Of a stretch of 64,000 nucleotides of DNA, positions 21,055 through 30,220 are shown in pieces; position 1 is the stretch's first letter, and every line of letters starts with the position of its first letter. A program made the position numbers and the translations under genes. Where the stretch lies: the NCBI GenBank assembly GCA_030141605.1, contig JAQGDQ010002408.1, positions 1 through 64,000 of the forward strand. Direction: 5' to 3'. Source of the DNA: Tubiluchus corallicola (taxonomy: Eukaryota > Priapulida > Priapulimorpha > Priapulimorphida > Tubiluchidae). Below the pieces are notes generated by a model. It saw only the letters and a program-made list of their open reading frames with translations, was not told where the DNA came from and did not search any database.

Positions 21055-22613
21055 TTATTTTTCTGTTTCTATAACTTCTTTTATTTTTTTGCCGCGTGGA
21101 GCTTTTTTGGGGTAATAAGGTTTCCCATTTGTTACTCCGTCATTTCCTATTGGGTTTTTCATTATATAGTTATTGAGTCGTCCTTTTTTTTGTCTTTCAC
21201 GGCTTGAGCTCTTTATGTATTGCCACTCTTCTGCTGCTAATCTGTCTTTTTCTTTGATTTGGTTAGTATTTCCAAATACAAAGTTAAAACCAAACCTTGT
21301 GTTTATGTATTGAGCATGTTGAGGGAAGACAACAGCCAAAAGGTTGTCATTAACAACATAAAATTGAAAGTTGCCTGTCTTTATTCCAAAACTGAGACCT
21401 AAATTTTGAACGGACCTGTGAGCAATGGAGTAAGATATTCCAGAAGTAAGCCATCTTCGGAGGTTGGCATTGGCTGATAAGGTGAGGGATTGTCTTATTA
21501 TACCTTTTGTGAATTGGGTGCGGCTTAATACTCCTATATTAAAATTGTCGCTAACTCTGTATCTAAGTCCCATATACACTTTTGGAGATAGCCACGAAGT
21601 ATAGGCTTTTTCTTCTCCTGAGGCTTGTTCAAACGTTTCTCTTAGTATCGAATCTAAGTTCATATCTTCGACATTCTCACCTTCAAATAAATTTTCTACT
21701 CCTTCAAAACGATAAGTTCCATCATCATATAAGTTGTAGGCGTTATTATTCCAGCGTATAAAGCCTATATCTAATAAACTTGCAGAAACTTCCCACTTAT
21801 CGTCTACCTGATATATCATTCCAAGGTCTATGGCATAGCCTCTATTGCCTTTTACATAATTTATGCCATTGTTATCAATGGTGTCAGTGTAAAGTCCTCC
21901 ATCTTCATCAAAATACAAATTGGCAGGACCTGCAATGTTTACTATATAGTTTGCTCTTACATCTATGTAGTCTNNNNNNNNNNNNNNNNNNNNNNNNNNN
22001 NNNNNNNNNNNNNNNNNNNNNNNNNNNNNNNNNNNNNNNNNNNNNNNNNNNNNNNNNNNNNNNNNNNNNNNNNNNNNNNNNNNNNNNNNNNNNNNNNNNN
22101 NNNNNNNNNNNNNNNNNNNNNNNNNNNNNNNNNNNNNNNNNNNNNNNNNNNNNNNNNNNNNNNNNNNNNNNNNNNNNNNNNNNNNNNNNNNNNNNNNNNN
22201 NNNNNNNNNNNNNNNNNNNNNNNNNNNNNNNNNNNNNNNNNNNNNNNNNNNNNNNNNNNNNNNNNNNNNNNNNNNNNNNNNNNNNNNNNNNNNNNNNNNN
22301 NNNNNNNNNNNNNNNNNNNNNNNNNNNNNNNNNNNNNNNNNNNNNNNNNNNNNNNNNNNNNNNNNNNNNNNNNNNNNNNNNNNNNNNNNNNNNNNNNNNN
22401 NNNNNNNNNNNNNGCAATATCAGTAGAGGATAAACCAGGAATACCTACATAGGTTTTAAAACTGGTTTGGTAGGCAGGGTTGAGTTTATTTATCTGAGGT
22501 ATTTCGTGTAAAAAGTACATAGCATTATTTTGCTGACTAAAGGACATTGTGCAAGAAAATGATAGTACAACTGTTGTAATAAGTGTCAGAAATTTAAAAT
22601 AATGATGCTTCAT
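21055..22613 (-). CDS. DUF5723 family outer-membrane beta-barrel-like protein, interrupted by an assembly gap
   Basis: The N-terminal part (22414-22613) encodes a signal peptide and QQNNAMYFLHEIPQINKLNPAYQ. The C-terminal part (21055-21973) encodes about 300 residues of alternating beta strands with motifs such as GYAIDLGMIYQVDDKWEVSA and YRVSDNFNIGVLSRTQF. Both halves suit the DUF5723 family of Bacteroidota, whose members begin with a signal peptide and an 'NPA' motif and look like outer-membrane or periplasm-facing barrels. Function is unknown. The halves are out of frame across exactly 440 Ns, which I ascribe to an estimated gap length rather than a mutation. The gene follows a split lipoprotein gene by six bases, likely one operon. 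Confidence 0.75.
21974..22413. other. assembly gap (440 Ns)
   Basis: An unbroken run of N inside the DUF5723 gene. The stated length makes the flanking coding halves disagree in frame: the gene span 21055-22613 is 1559 bases, which is not a multiple of three. Confidence 0.99.
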
Positions 22614-22619
22614 CTAAGA

Positions 22620-23519
22620 CTATAAATCGCTATTTTGGTTAATAAAAGCAGTTGTGTTTATAGATATTTTTAATATCATTCTTTGGTTGTCTTTGATATG
22701 TACAGGTTTCTCCGGTGGTGTTTGAAGGAGCATTTGTTTTTGTTTTTTTTTGTTTTTGGTTTGGTTGTGTTTTGATATTTTTAATATCATTCTTTGGTTG
22801 TCTTTGATATGTACAGGTTTCTCCGGTGGTGTTTGAAGGAGCATTTGGAAGACTAATTTTTTTGTTTTCGTTAAGTTGTTGATATTTTTTTTGTCTAATA
22901 CAAATGTGAGATACGATAAAGAAGCCCCTGTAACAAAGCCTTCACTGTTTGTTGCTGCAGGATGTATTATATTATCATTAGATTGAATAGTGTCTATTGG
23001 CTGTTCTGTCTCTTCTTCTAACATTATAATGCTCATAGTGCCTCCTATGGGAAGTGTATTTTCCGTGCTTATATTCAGTTGTGCAGATACTACGAGATCT
23101 ATATGTTTATCATCAATTTCGCCCATGTTTATAGTATCTGAAAAGAGAAAAGAATCAAGCTCTATATGCAGTGGGAGTGTTATAATTAGGTCTCCTGTTG
23201 TTTCACTTGTATCAGTCAAAAAGTTAGGAGCAATGTTAGGGTATTCATCTGGATAATTAGGCTCACCTACTCCCTTAAATACAGCTTTTGAGGGAGATTC
23301 TTTGAAGAATTCCGACATAGCACCGTTAGTTGTAGCATTTTCATAAGTGATAGTTGTTGTTTTTACGCCTTCATTAACCTCAAAAGGATATGAAAGAATA
23401 TGAGGAGCGTCTATATGTTTTATCTCTGTATTGATAGCATTATTGTTAGCATCAAGACCTCCAATATCAAGACTTATCTTTATGGGCATGCCTATAGAGT
23501 TTCGTACGATTATTTCCAT
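22620..23519 (-). CDS. C-terminal part of a split envelope protein, with an internal in-frame duplication
   Basis: 299 residues starting MEIIVRNSIGMPIKISLDIGG. There is no signal peptide, odd for a protein with this beta-sandwich composition. Reading the same frame back upstream of the ATG gives YDDNIYIASPK joined directly to MEIIVRNSIG, which looks like the natural continuation of the lipoprotein gene at 23548-24300. I therefore read it as the C-terminal half of that gene after a one-base frameshift. Near the C-terminus a segment containing LLQTPPEKPVHIKDNQRMIL occurs twice, encoded by two identical 74-bp copies. Without the duplication the protein would end shortly after the first copy. The product probably works with the DUF5723 protein six bases downstream. 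Confidence 0.6.
   Translation of the reverse strand: MEIIVRNSIGMPIKISLDIGGLDANNNAINTEIKHIDAPHILSYPFEVNEGVKTTTITYENATTNGAMSEFFKESPSKAVFKGVGEPNYPDEYPNIAPNFLTDTSETTGDLIITLPLHIELDSFLFSDTINMGEIDDKHIDLVVSAQLNISTENTLPIGGTMSIIMLEEETEQPIDTIQSNDNIIHPAATNSEGFVTGASLSYLTFVLDKKNINNLTKTKKLVFQMLLQTPPEKPVHIKDNQRMILKISKHNQTKNKKKQKQMLLQTPPEKPVHIKDNQRMILKISINTTAFINQNSDL
22663..22847. repeat. two identical 74-bp copies, period 111 bp
   Basis: Copies at 22663-22736 and 22774-22847 are identical by eye. They are separated by 37 bases of low-complexity T/G sequence, and lie in frame (37 codons per period) in the gene at 22620-23519. The scaffold gap begins about 250 bases away, so an assembly origin is possible. 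Confidence 0.9.
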
Positions 23520-23547
23520 CTTAGGGGAGGCAATGTATATATTGTCA

Positions 23548-24300
23548 TCATATTTCTAATTCTATCGTTTCTTCTTTTATGTCTATTGGGGAGTCTCCGA
23601 ACTTTCCTTCTAGATAAGAAAATTCTAGATTAGTTAAGGAGAAAGTTATTGGATCTACTAGAACGTCCCCCACTTGATTTGACATAATTCTTACAGTTAC
23701 TGTTATTAGATTGTTTTCTAGAATTAGAGTTGTTCCTGGCGTTATATCTTGAGGGGGAGGCTCCTCAAAGTGACCAGGAGGTGTAAAATCATAAGGAGGT
23801 TTTGCTGCATCTAATGTAATAGAAACTAAATCAGGAGGCATCCAACCACTAAAGCCTGTTACGGAAATAGTTCCTTTTTTAAGAACTATTTTGCTTAGTT
23901 CATCCACCGTTTTATCCCCTGTGTATGTTATTGGGAAACGAATAATCATTACTATGTCGTAAGGGGCAAAAATATTATTATCCGCAGGTATTTCTATATT
24001 TTCAGCAGAGAATTCGGGAATTAGATCTTCTGTTGTAATAGAAAAAACATTCTCTTCTTTGAATATGGCTACTAAATTGCCTGACTCATCAGTTTCTATT
24101 TCGCCATCATTTATTTTTATTAAATCTTCAATGCTTACAGTGTCCCTTGTTATGGGCAAAAGCACTGAGGGCGTAATGCTAAATTTTACAGGTTTATCCA
24201 AGTCAAAGTAGTCTTTAATACAGGAAACAGATAAAATAATGACAATAACAACAATGAGTGACAAATAAATGTTTCTAATGGTAGTAAAATGCATTTTCAA
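23548..24300 (-). CDS. N-terminal part of a split lipoprotein, function unknown
   Basis: 250 residues with a hydrophobic N-terminus and lipobox ILSVSC (cysteine near residue 27), then CIKDYFDLDKPVKFSITPSVLLPI. The body is beta-rich with proline-rich loops (DFTPPGHFEEPPPQDI), without enzyme motifs. It ends abruptly at FSYLEGKFGDSPIDIKEETIELEI followed by TGATGA. The +1 frame continues with YDDNIYIASPKMEIIV into the next gene. Proteins of this type in Bacteroidota as I know them run through an 'E-G-x-F/L-G' motif into an 'N-S-x-G-x-P' motif in one chain, which supports a single original gene of about 560 residues. It is divergent from the exonuclease gene at 24386. Confidence 0.6.
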   Translation of the reverse strand: MKMHFTTIRNIYLSLIVVIVIILSVSCIKDYFDLDKPVKFSITPSVLLPITRDTVSIEDLIKINDGEIETDESGNLVAIFKEENVFSITTEDLIPEFSAENIEIPADNNIFAPYDIVMIIRFPITYTGDKTVDELSKIVLKKGTISVTGFSGWMPPDLVSITLDAAKPPYDFTPPGHFEEPPPQDITPGTTLILENNLITVTVRIMSNQVGDVLVDPITFSLTNLEFSYLEGKFGDSPIDIKEETIELEI

Positions 24301-24385
24301 AGTAAAATAAAGAAAGTTATTAACTTTATTAATAATTTAAATTAATTTGCAATTTACTTAAAAAAAAGAAAAAATGTAAATAAAA

Positions 24386-25123
24386 ATGATTTTAAACATC
24401 AAATATTTAGACAAGATATTATTCTTAGATATAGAAACAGTCCCCGCAGAGTTTAATTATTTAAACCTTTCTAAGAGGATGCAAAAATTATGGGACAAGA
24501 AATCCAATTTTTTCAGAAAAGAAGAAGAAACAGGAGAAAATGTTTATGAAAGGGCAGGAATTTATTCCGAATTTGGAAAAATAGTATGTGTCTCTGTAGG
24601 AATGATAAGGATGGAAAAGGATATAAAAAAGCTAACTTTGAGGTCTCTTGTTTCGGAGGACGAAGTAGAAATTCTAAAAGGTGTTTCAAAAATATTGAAT
24701 GATCACGCTCAAAAACCTTATGCCAATTTGTGTGCTCATAATGGAAAGGAGTTTGATTTTCCTTATATAGCTCGCAGGCTTCTTATTAATGGGTTACCAT
24801 TGCCAAAGATACTTAACATAGCAGGCAAAAAACCTTGGGAAGTGAAATTTTTGGACACAATGGAACTGTGGAAGTTTGGCGATTATAAACATTATACTTC
24901 TCTTGAACTCCTCACAGAGGTATTTAACATACCTTCGCCCAAAGATGATATGGAGGGGAGTGAGGTAGCTAAGGTTTATTGGGAAGATAAAAACTTGAAA
25001 AGAATAGCTCAATATTGCGAAAAAGATGTAGTTGCAACAGTACAATTGTTTTTAAGATATGCAGGACAAAATTTTATTGCAGAAGAGAATATAGAAAGTA
25101 AAACCTGTTTCGAAAACCTATAA
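24386..25123 (+). CDS. 3'-5' exonuclease, DnaQ-like fold (PolB-type predicted exonuclease family)
   Basis: 245 residues. The acidic metal-binding motifs of the DEDD superfamily are present: LFLDIETVP (D and E of motif I, about residues 11-19), AHNGKEFDFPYIARR (motif II) and AQYCEKDVVATVQLF (motif III, with Y and D). This matches the 'predicted 3'-5' exonuclease related to the exonuclease domain of PolB' family, common as a stand-alone protein in Bacteroidota. It should remove nucleotides from single-strand 3' ends, but its pathway is not established. A short membrane-protein gene follows at 59 bases. Confidence 0.88.
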   Translation: MILNIKYLDKILFLDIETVPAEFNYLNLSKRMQKLWDKKSNFFRKEEETGENVYERAGIYSEFGKIVCVSVGMIRMEKDIKKLTLRSLVSEDEVEILKGVSKILNDHAQKPYANLCAHNGKEFDFPYIARRLLINGLPLPKILNIAGKKPWEVKFLDTMELWKFGDYKHYTSLELLTEVFNIPSPKDDMEGSEVAKVYWEDKNLKRIAQYCEKDVVATVQLFLRYAGQNFIAEENIESKTCFENL

Positions 25124-25182
25124 AGAAAGAATGATAATATTATGACATTAAGATTCTAAAATTTTCTAACACGATATATAAA

Positions 25183-25446
25183 ATGGAAAATGAAACATTA
25201 CATATTGTTATATTAATGCTTATTACTTTACTTTTCAATATTCCCACTGGATATTGGAGGAGTAAGGTGAAGAAGTTTTCATTTCAATGGTTTATAGCTG
25301 TGCATTTAGCTGTTCCTGTTATTGTTTTTACACGGTATATATTTGATATAAGATTAACTATATCTATATTGTTGATAGAAATATTTTTTTATGCCGTAGG
25401 GCAAAAGCTGGGAGAGAGGATACAAAGGGCGAGAAATAGCAAATAG
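25183..25446 (+). CDS. small membrane protein, function unknown
   Basis: 87 residues with three predicted membrane helices (about 7-23, 38-55 and 58-75) and a basic C-terminal end (GERIQRARNSK). Motifs FNIPTGYWRSKVKKFSFQWF and AVHLAVPVIVFTRY resemble small conserved membrane proteins of Bacteroidota that I cannot name. It is 59 bases downstream of the exonuclease gene and 217 bases upstream of gltB, and is probably the second gene of the exonuclease transcript. Confidence 0.6.
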   Translation: MENETLHIVILMLITLLFNIPTGYWRSKVKKFSFQWFIAVHLAVPVIVFTRYIFDIRLTISILLIEIFFYAVGQKLGERIQRARNSK

Positions 25447-25550
25447 TTGTTGCGTTTAAGAAGCTAAGCTATTATTTTGTTTCTAATAAGAGTAAAACAA
25501 GGGCTTACAGGTTTACATCTTCTGTTTATTTTCATTTAATATATTATTAT

Positions 25551-25558
25551 TATCTTTG
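25551..25558 (+). promoter_or_regulatory. -7 box (TATCTTTG) of the gltB transcript
   Basis: TATCTTTG fully matches TAnnTTTG. A TTTA at 25525-25528 sits 22 bases upstream where TTTG is expected. Transcription would start about 100 bases before the gltB ATG, leaving a leader that contains a small perfect hairpin (25593-25598 with 25603-25608). Confidence 0.5.
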
Positions 25559-25663
25559 CAGAAACACGAAATAGGGTTCTTCTTATTTCTGTTATTTGTC
25601 CGCAAATAGGTAATGCAAAATATACACATCAAAATATCAAAGGAAAAAAGCAAAGGATAAAAT

Positions 25664-28600
25664 ATGAAAGAAGATAGTTCGCTCTTGAAAAATAAAGGAT
25701 TATACTCCCCACAGTTGGAACACGATGCTTGTGGTATTGGCTTTGTGGCTCACCTCAAAGGCAAGCGTTCTCATACCATTGTAGAAAACGCTCTTACAAT
25801 GCTTGAAAATATGGAACATCGTGGAGCTACGGGAGCAGAAATTAATACAGGTGATGGAGCAGGAATACTAATACAGATACCCCATAAATTTTTCCAACAA
25901 GAGTGTGAGAAGTTAGGTGTTTTATTGCCAAAGTTTGGAGAGTATGGAGTTGGGATGATATTTTTTCCCAACGATAAAAACCTTAAAGAATACTGTAAAA
26001 ATACTATCAAAGAAATACTTTCTAAACTAAATTTCGAACTTCTGGGATACAGGGCAGTACCTGTTGTTAATGAAGGTATTGGAGATACAGCTAAAAGCCA
26101 AGAACCCATAGTAGAACAAATTTTTGTGAAAGCTAAACAAAAAATCACTCCCGAAGTTTTAGAACGAAGACTATTTGTGCTTAGAAAGCATATTACTATT
26201 ACCATAAGGAAAAGATACGAAGTAAGTAAGGACGATTTTTACATCCCTACATTATCTCACAAAACTATTGTCTACAAGGGGCAGCTTACCACTTATCAAG
26301 TAAAAAGTTATTTTCCTGACCTTGAAGATACTCGCATAGAAACAGCTCTTGCATTAGTACATTCAAGATTTTCGACCAATACATTTCCTAGATGGAAACT
26401 GGCACAACCTTTTAGATACCTCGCACATAATGGCGAGATAAACACTATACGAGGCAATGTAAACTGGATGAAGTCTTATGAAACATTATTTAAGTCAGCT
26501 AATTTTACTGATGAAGAAATTAAGCTGTTATTACCTATTTGTGATGAGACACAGTCAGATTCATCCAACTTTGATAAAGCAGTAGAAATGCTGCATCTTA
26601 GTGGACGGTCGCTTCCTCACGTGATGATGATGCTTATACCAGAAGCTTGGGAGGATAACACACAAATGCCAGAATATAAAAAAACATTTTATCAATATCA
26701 TTCTAACTTATTAGAGCCTTGGGATGGCCCTGCTTCAATTTGTTTTACCGATGGTAAGGTTGTGGGAGCAATATTGGACAGGAATGGTTTACGCCCTTCA
26801 CGATATACGGTTACTGAAGACGATATTATTGTGATGAGTTCAGAGGAAGGAGCATTACCTCTTGACCAATCAAAAATAAGACTGAAAAATAGATTACAGC
26901 CGGGGCGTATATTTGTAGCCGATCTTGAAAAAGGCAAGATAATAGAAGATGAAGAATTAAAAAGAGAAATAGCAGAAAAGCAGCCTTATGGTAAATGGCT
27001 AAAAGAGAATGCTATCACTATAGAAGATTTGCCTGATAGGCCTCAAAAGCACTATCAGTTTTCAGTAGATGGAATACTTACCAAACAACATATATTTGGC
27101 TATACATCGGAAGATATGCGACTCATACTTGCACAGATGTTTCAAAACCCGCAAGAGCCATTAGGCGCAATGGGGATAGACACCCCATTAGCAATACTTT
27201 CAAAGCAAAGCCAACATCTATCTCACTATTTTAAACAGTTGTTTGCACAGGTGAGTAATCCGCCTATGGACCCTATACGCGAGCGGCCTGTAATGTCGCT
27301 ACATACTGCTATTGGAACAACCTATAATATATTAGAAGAAACTCCATTACATTGTAAGCAAATTACTTTTAAGCAGCCTATTATTACTAATAGGCAGCTA
27401 GAAAAGATGCGAAATATACAAGATTCCTATTTTAGGTCGCATACTATCAACATTACTTTTAAAGCCGATGGAAAGAAAGGGCGTTTAGAGCAAGCCATTG
27501 ATAGAATAACAGATGAAGCTGAAGAGGCAGTGCTTAAAGGTTGTAATATATTAATTGTATCCGACAATCAATTTAGCACAGAAAATGCTCCTATACCTTC
27601 TTTACTTGCAACGGGAGCAATACATCAGCACCTTATTAAAACGGGATTGAGAGTTCGTACAGGTATAGCTGTGCAAGCTGGTGATGTGTACGAAACACAT
27701 CATTTTGCTACACTTATAGGCTATGGTGCTAATGTTGTAAATCCTTATCTTGCTTTTGATAGCTTTAAGTTACTTAAAGAGAAAAAGTACATCAATACAA
27801 ATATAGATGAAAAGCAGGGTATAGAAAACTATATTGCAGCTATTGGGAAAGGATTGTTGAAGATATTTTCTAAAATGGGAATATCTACTTTGCAATCTTA
27901 TCACGGAGCACAAATATTTGAAGCTCTTGGTCTAAATAAAAAGGTAATAGATAAGTGTTTTACCTCTACTGTGTCGCGTATAGAAGGACTTGGCTTCGAT
28001 GATATAGCAGAAGAAACACTCGCCAAACATAAACTTGCCTTCTTGAAAGGGAATAAAAGGGCTTACAAATTGCCTGAAGGTGGGATATACCGATGGAGAA
28101 GAAAGGGAGATATACACATACTTAATCCTACTACGATAGAATTGTTGCAGCATGCTACTAAGATGGGGGATTATGAGGTGTATAAAAAGTTTGCACAAGA
28201 AATTAATGAGCAAACAGAGAAGCTATACACCATAAGAGGAACACTAGATTTCAAGGAACAAACTTCTATACATATAGATGAAGTAGAACCTGCTGAAAAT
28301 ATATTAAAAAGGTTTGCTACAGGGGCTATGTCCTTTGGGTCAATATCGTACGAAGCACACTCTACACTTGCTATAGCGATGAACCGTATAGGAGCGAAAA
28401 GCAATAGTGGCGAAGGAGGAGAAGATGAAGATAGGTTTGAAAGGAAAGCTAATGGCGATTGGGAACGCTCTGCTATTAAACAGGTAGCATCAGGGAGATT
28501 TGGTGTTACGAGTAACTATCTGACCAATGCTGATGAATTGCAGATAAAAATTGCACAAGGAGCTAAGCCCGGTGAAGGGGGGCAATTGCCGGGGCATAAA

Positions 28601-30184
28601 GTAGATGAATGGATTGCACGAGTAAGGAATTCTACTCCTGGGGTGGGACTTATATCACCTCCACCTCATCACGACATATATTCTATTGAAGACCTTGCTC
28701 AATTAATTTTTGACCTTAAAAATGCTAATCGCAAGGCAAGGATAAATGTAAAACTTGTATCAGAAGCAGGAGTAGGAACAATTGCTGCAGGAGTGGCTAA
28801 GGCTCACGCCGATGTGGTGCTTGTCTCAGGACACGATGGCGGAACAGGAGCATCTCCCTTGTCTTCTATTCGTCATACCGGTTTGCCTTGGGAACTGGGT
28901 GTGGCTGAAAGCCATCAAACATTAGTAATGAACAACTTGCGTAGCCGTGTGGTGCTTCAAACGGATGGGCAGCTCCGTACAGGAAGGGATATAGCAATAG
29001 CTACATTACTTGGTGCAGAGGAGTGGGGTGTTGCTACATCAGCATTGGTAACAATGGGCTGTATAATGTTGAGAAAATGCCATCTTAACACTTGTTCTGT
29101 AGGGATAGCCACGCAAAACTCAAAGTTGCGTCAACTATTTACAGGAAAACCAGAATATGTGGTGAATTATTTTCAATTTATAACACAGGAGTTGCGTGAG
29201 ATAATGGCACAATTAGGTTATAGAACTATTAATGAAATGGTGGGACAGGTAGATGTGCTTAAAAAGAAGGATAATATTGACCACTGGAAGATAAAGAATA
29301 TTGATTATAGTCCAATATTACATAAAGGACCTCGCCAATCAGGAGTGTACAAGCAAATAGAACAAGACCATAATATAGATAAGGTGTTGGACAGACAGTT
29401 AATAGAGGTTGCGCAGTCTTCTATTAGCAATCAAAAGAGAACAGTAGCAAAGTTCCCTATTAAGAATACGGACAGAGCTGTGGGGGCAATGCTTTCCAAT
29501 GAAATATCAAAGAAATATGGTAGTCAAGGCTTGGCGGAGGATACTGTGCATTTCAAATTTAAGGGGGTAGCAGGACAAAGTTTTGGAGCGTTTTCTGCAA
29601 AGGGGCTATGTTTGGAATTAGAAGGAGCTGCCAATGATTATTTTGGCAAAGGGCAGTCAGGTGCTAAACTAGTTGTTTATCCTGATAGGAAAGCAAAGTT
29701 TGAACATCATAAAAATGCTATTATAGGCAATGTTGCTTTTTATGGTGCTACTTCGGGCGAGGCTTATATATGTGGTCTGGGAGGAGAGCGTTTTGCTGTA
29801 AGAAACTCCGGTGTAAAAGTGGTAGTAGAAGGAGTGGGTGATCATGGGTGTGAGTATATGACAGGAGGAGTAGTGGTGATACTTGGAAGTATAGGACGTA
29901 ATTTTGCAGCAGGTATGAGCGGAGGAATAGCTTATGTGTACGATAAGAAGAATATTCTGAAAGATAATTGCAATATGGAGTTGGTAGATTTAGAAGAGTC
30001 TGTAGAAGAAGACATCGAAACATTGAAAGCGCTTATTACCAAACACCATAGTTATACAGATAGTAAGATAGCAAAAAAGATATTAGACAACTGGAAGGAG
30101 GAAATAGCTAAGTTTATAAAAGTAATACCTAGAGATTATAAGAGAGCTTTGGCTGAGTTGAAGAAAAAGGGAAAAGTGGCATAG
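25664..30184 (+). CDS. gltB: glutamate synthase large (alpha) subunit
   Basis: 1506 residues, full length. The N-terminal glutaminase domain has its nucleophile at C23 (LEHDACGIGFVAHLKG) after a 22-residue propeptide, as in known GltB. A central domain (about 480-770) and the FMN-binding synthase domain (about 840-1210) follow, with GGEDEDRFER, KPGEGGQLPGHKV and the GHDGGTGASPLSS motif. The 3Fe-4S cysteines lie in CIMLRKCHLNTCSVG. The C-terminal beta-helix ends the chain (GFGEAYICGLGGERFAVRNSG-like region). With GltD it makes two glutamates from 2-oxoglutarate and glutamine using NADPH. gltD follows 36 bases downstream. Confidence 0.98.
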   Translation: MKEDSSLLKNKGLYSPQLEHDACGIGFVAHLKGKRSHTIVENALTMLENMEHRGATGAEINTGDGAGILIQIPHKFFQQECEKLGVLLPKFGEYGVGMIFFPNDKNLKEYCKNTIKEILSKLNFELLGYRAVPVVNEGIGDTAKSQEPIVEQIFVKAKQKITPEVLERRLFVLRKHITITIRKRYEVSKDDFYIPTLSHKTIVYKGQLTTYQVKSYFPDLEDTRIETALALVHSRFSTNTFPRWKLAQPFRYLAHNGEINTIRGNVNWMKSYETLFKSANFTDEEIKLLLPICDETQSDSSNFDKAVEMLHLSGRSLPHVMMMLIPEAWEDNTQMPEYKKTFYQYHSNLLEPWDGPASICFTDGKVVGAILDRNGLRPSRYTVTEDDIIVMSSEEGALPLDQSKIRLKNRLQPGRIFVADLEKGKIIEDEELKREIAEKQPYGKWLKENAITIEDLPDRPQKHYQFSVDGILTKQHIFGYTSEDMRLILAQMFQNPQEPLGAMGIDTPLAILSKQSQHLSHYFKQLFAQVSNPPMDPIRERPVMSLHTAIGTTYNILEETPLHCKQITFKQPIITNRQLEKMRNIQDSYFRSHTINITFKADGKKGRLEQAIDRITDEAEEAVLKGCNILIVSDNQFSTENAPIPSLLATGAIHQHLIKTGLRVRTGIAVQAGDVYETHHFATLIGYGANVVNPYLAFDSFKLLKEKKYINTNIDEKQGIENYIAAIGKGLLKIFSKMGISTLQSYHGAQIFEALGLNKKVIDKCFTSTVSRIEGLGFDDIAEETLAKHKLAFLKGNKRAYKLPEGGIYRWRRKGDIHILNPTTIELLQHATKMGDYEVYKKFAQEINEQTEKLYTIRGTLDFKEQTSIHIDEVEPAENILKRFATGAMSFGSISYEAHSTLAIAMNRIGAKSNSGEGGEDEDRFERKANGDWERSAIKQVASGRFGVTSNYLTNADELQIKIAQGAKPGEGGQLPGHKVDEWIARVRNSTPGVGLISPPPHHDIYSIEDLAQLIFDLKNANRKARINVKLVSEAGVGTIAAGVAKAHADVVLVSGHDGGTGASPLSSIRHTGLPWELGVAESHQTLVMNNLRSRVVLQTDGQLRTGRDIAIATLLGAEEWGVATSALVTMGCIMLRKCHLNTCSVGIATQNSKLRQLFTGKPEYVVNYFQFITQELREIMAQLGYRTINEMVGQVDVLKKKDNIDHWKIKNIDYSPILHKGPRQSGVYKQIEQDHNIDKVLDRQLIEVAQSSISNQKRTVAKFPIKNTDRAVGAMLSNEISKKYGSQGLAEDTVHFKFKGVAGQSFGAFSAKGLCLELEGAANDYFGKGQSGAKLVVYPDRKAKFEHHKNAIIGNVAFYGATSGEAYICGLGGERFAVRNSGVKVVVEGVGDHGCEYMTGGVVVILGSIGRNFAAGMSGGIAYVYDKKNILKDNCNMELVDLEESVEEDIETLKALITKHHSYTDSKIAKKILDNWKEEIAKFIKVIPRDYKRALAELKKKGKVA

Positions 30185-30220
30185 TTGAATTTAGAGTAGA
30201 ATAATAATATAGAATGAAAT

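Noticed and set aside
21780-22433. Long open frames made largely of unknown residues across the N run
   Set aside because: They exist only because Ns do not produce stop codons; only the DUF5723 frame has supporting sequence on both sides.
25561-25663. gltB leader with a small hairpin, considered as a riboswitch or attenuator
   Set aside because: The stem is only 6 bp, and no known riboswitch motif or small leader peptide with regulatory codons is visible.
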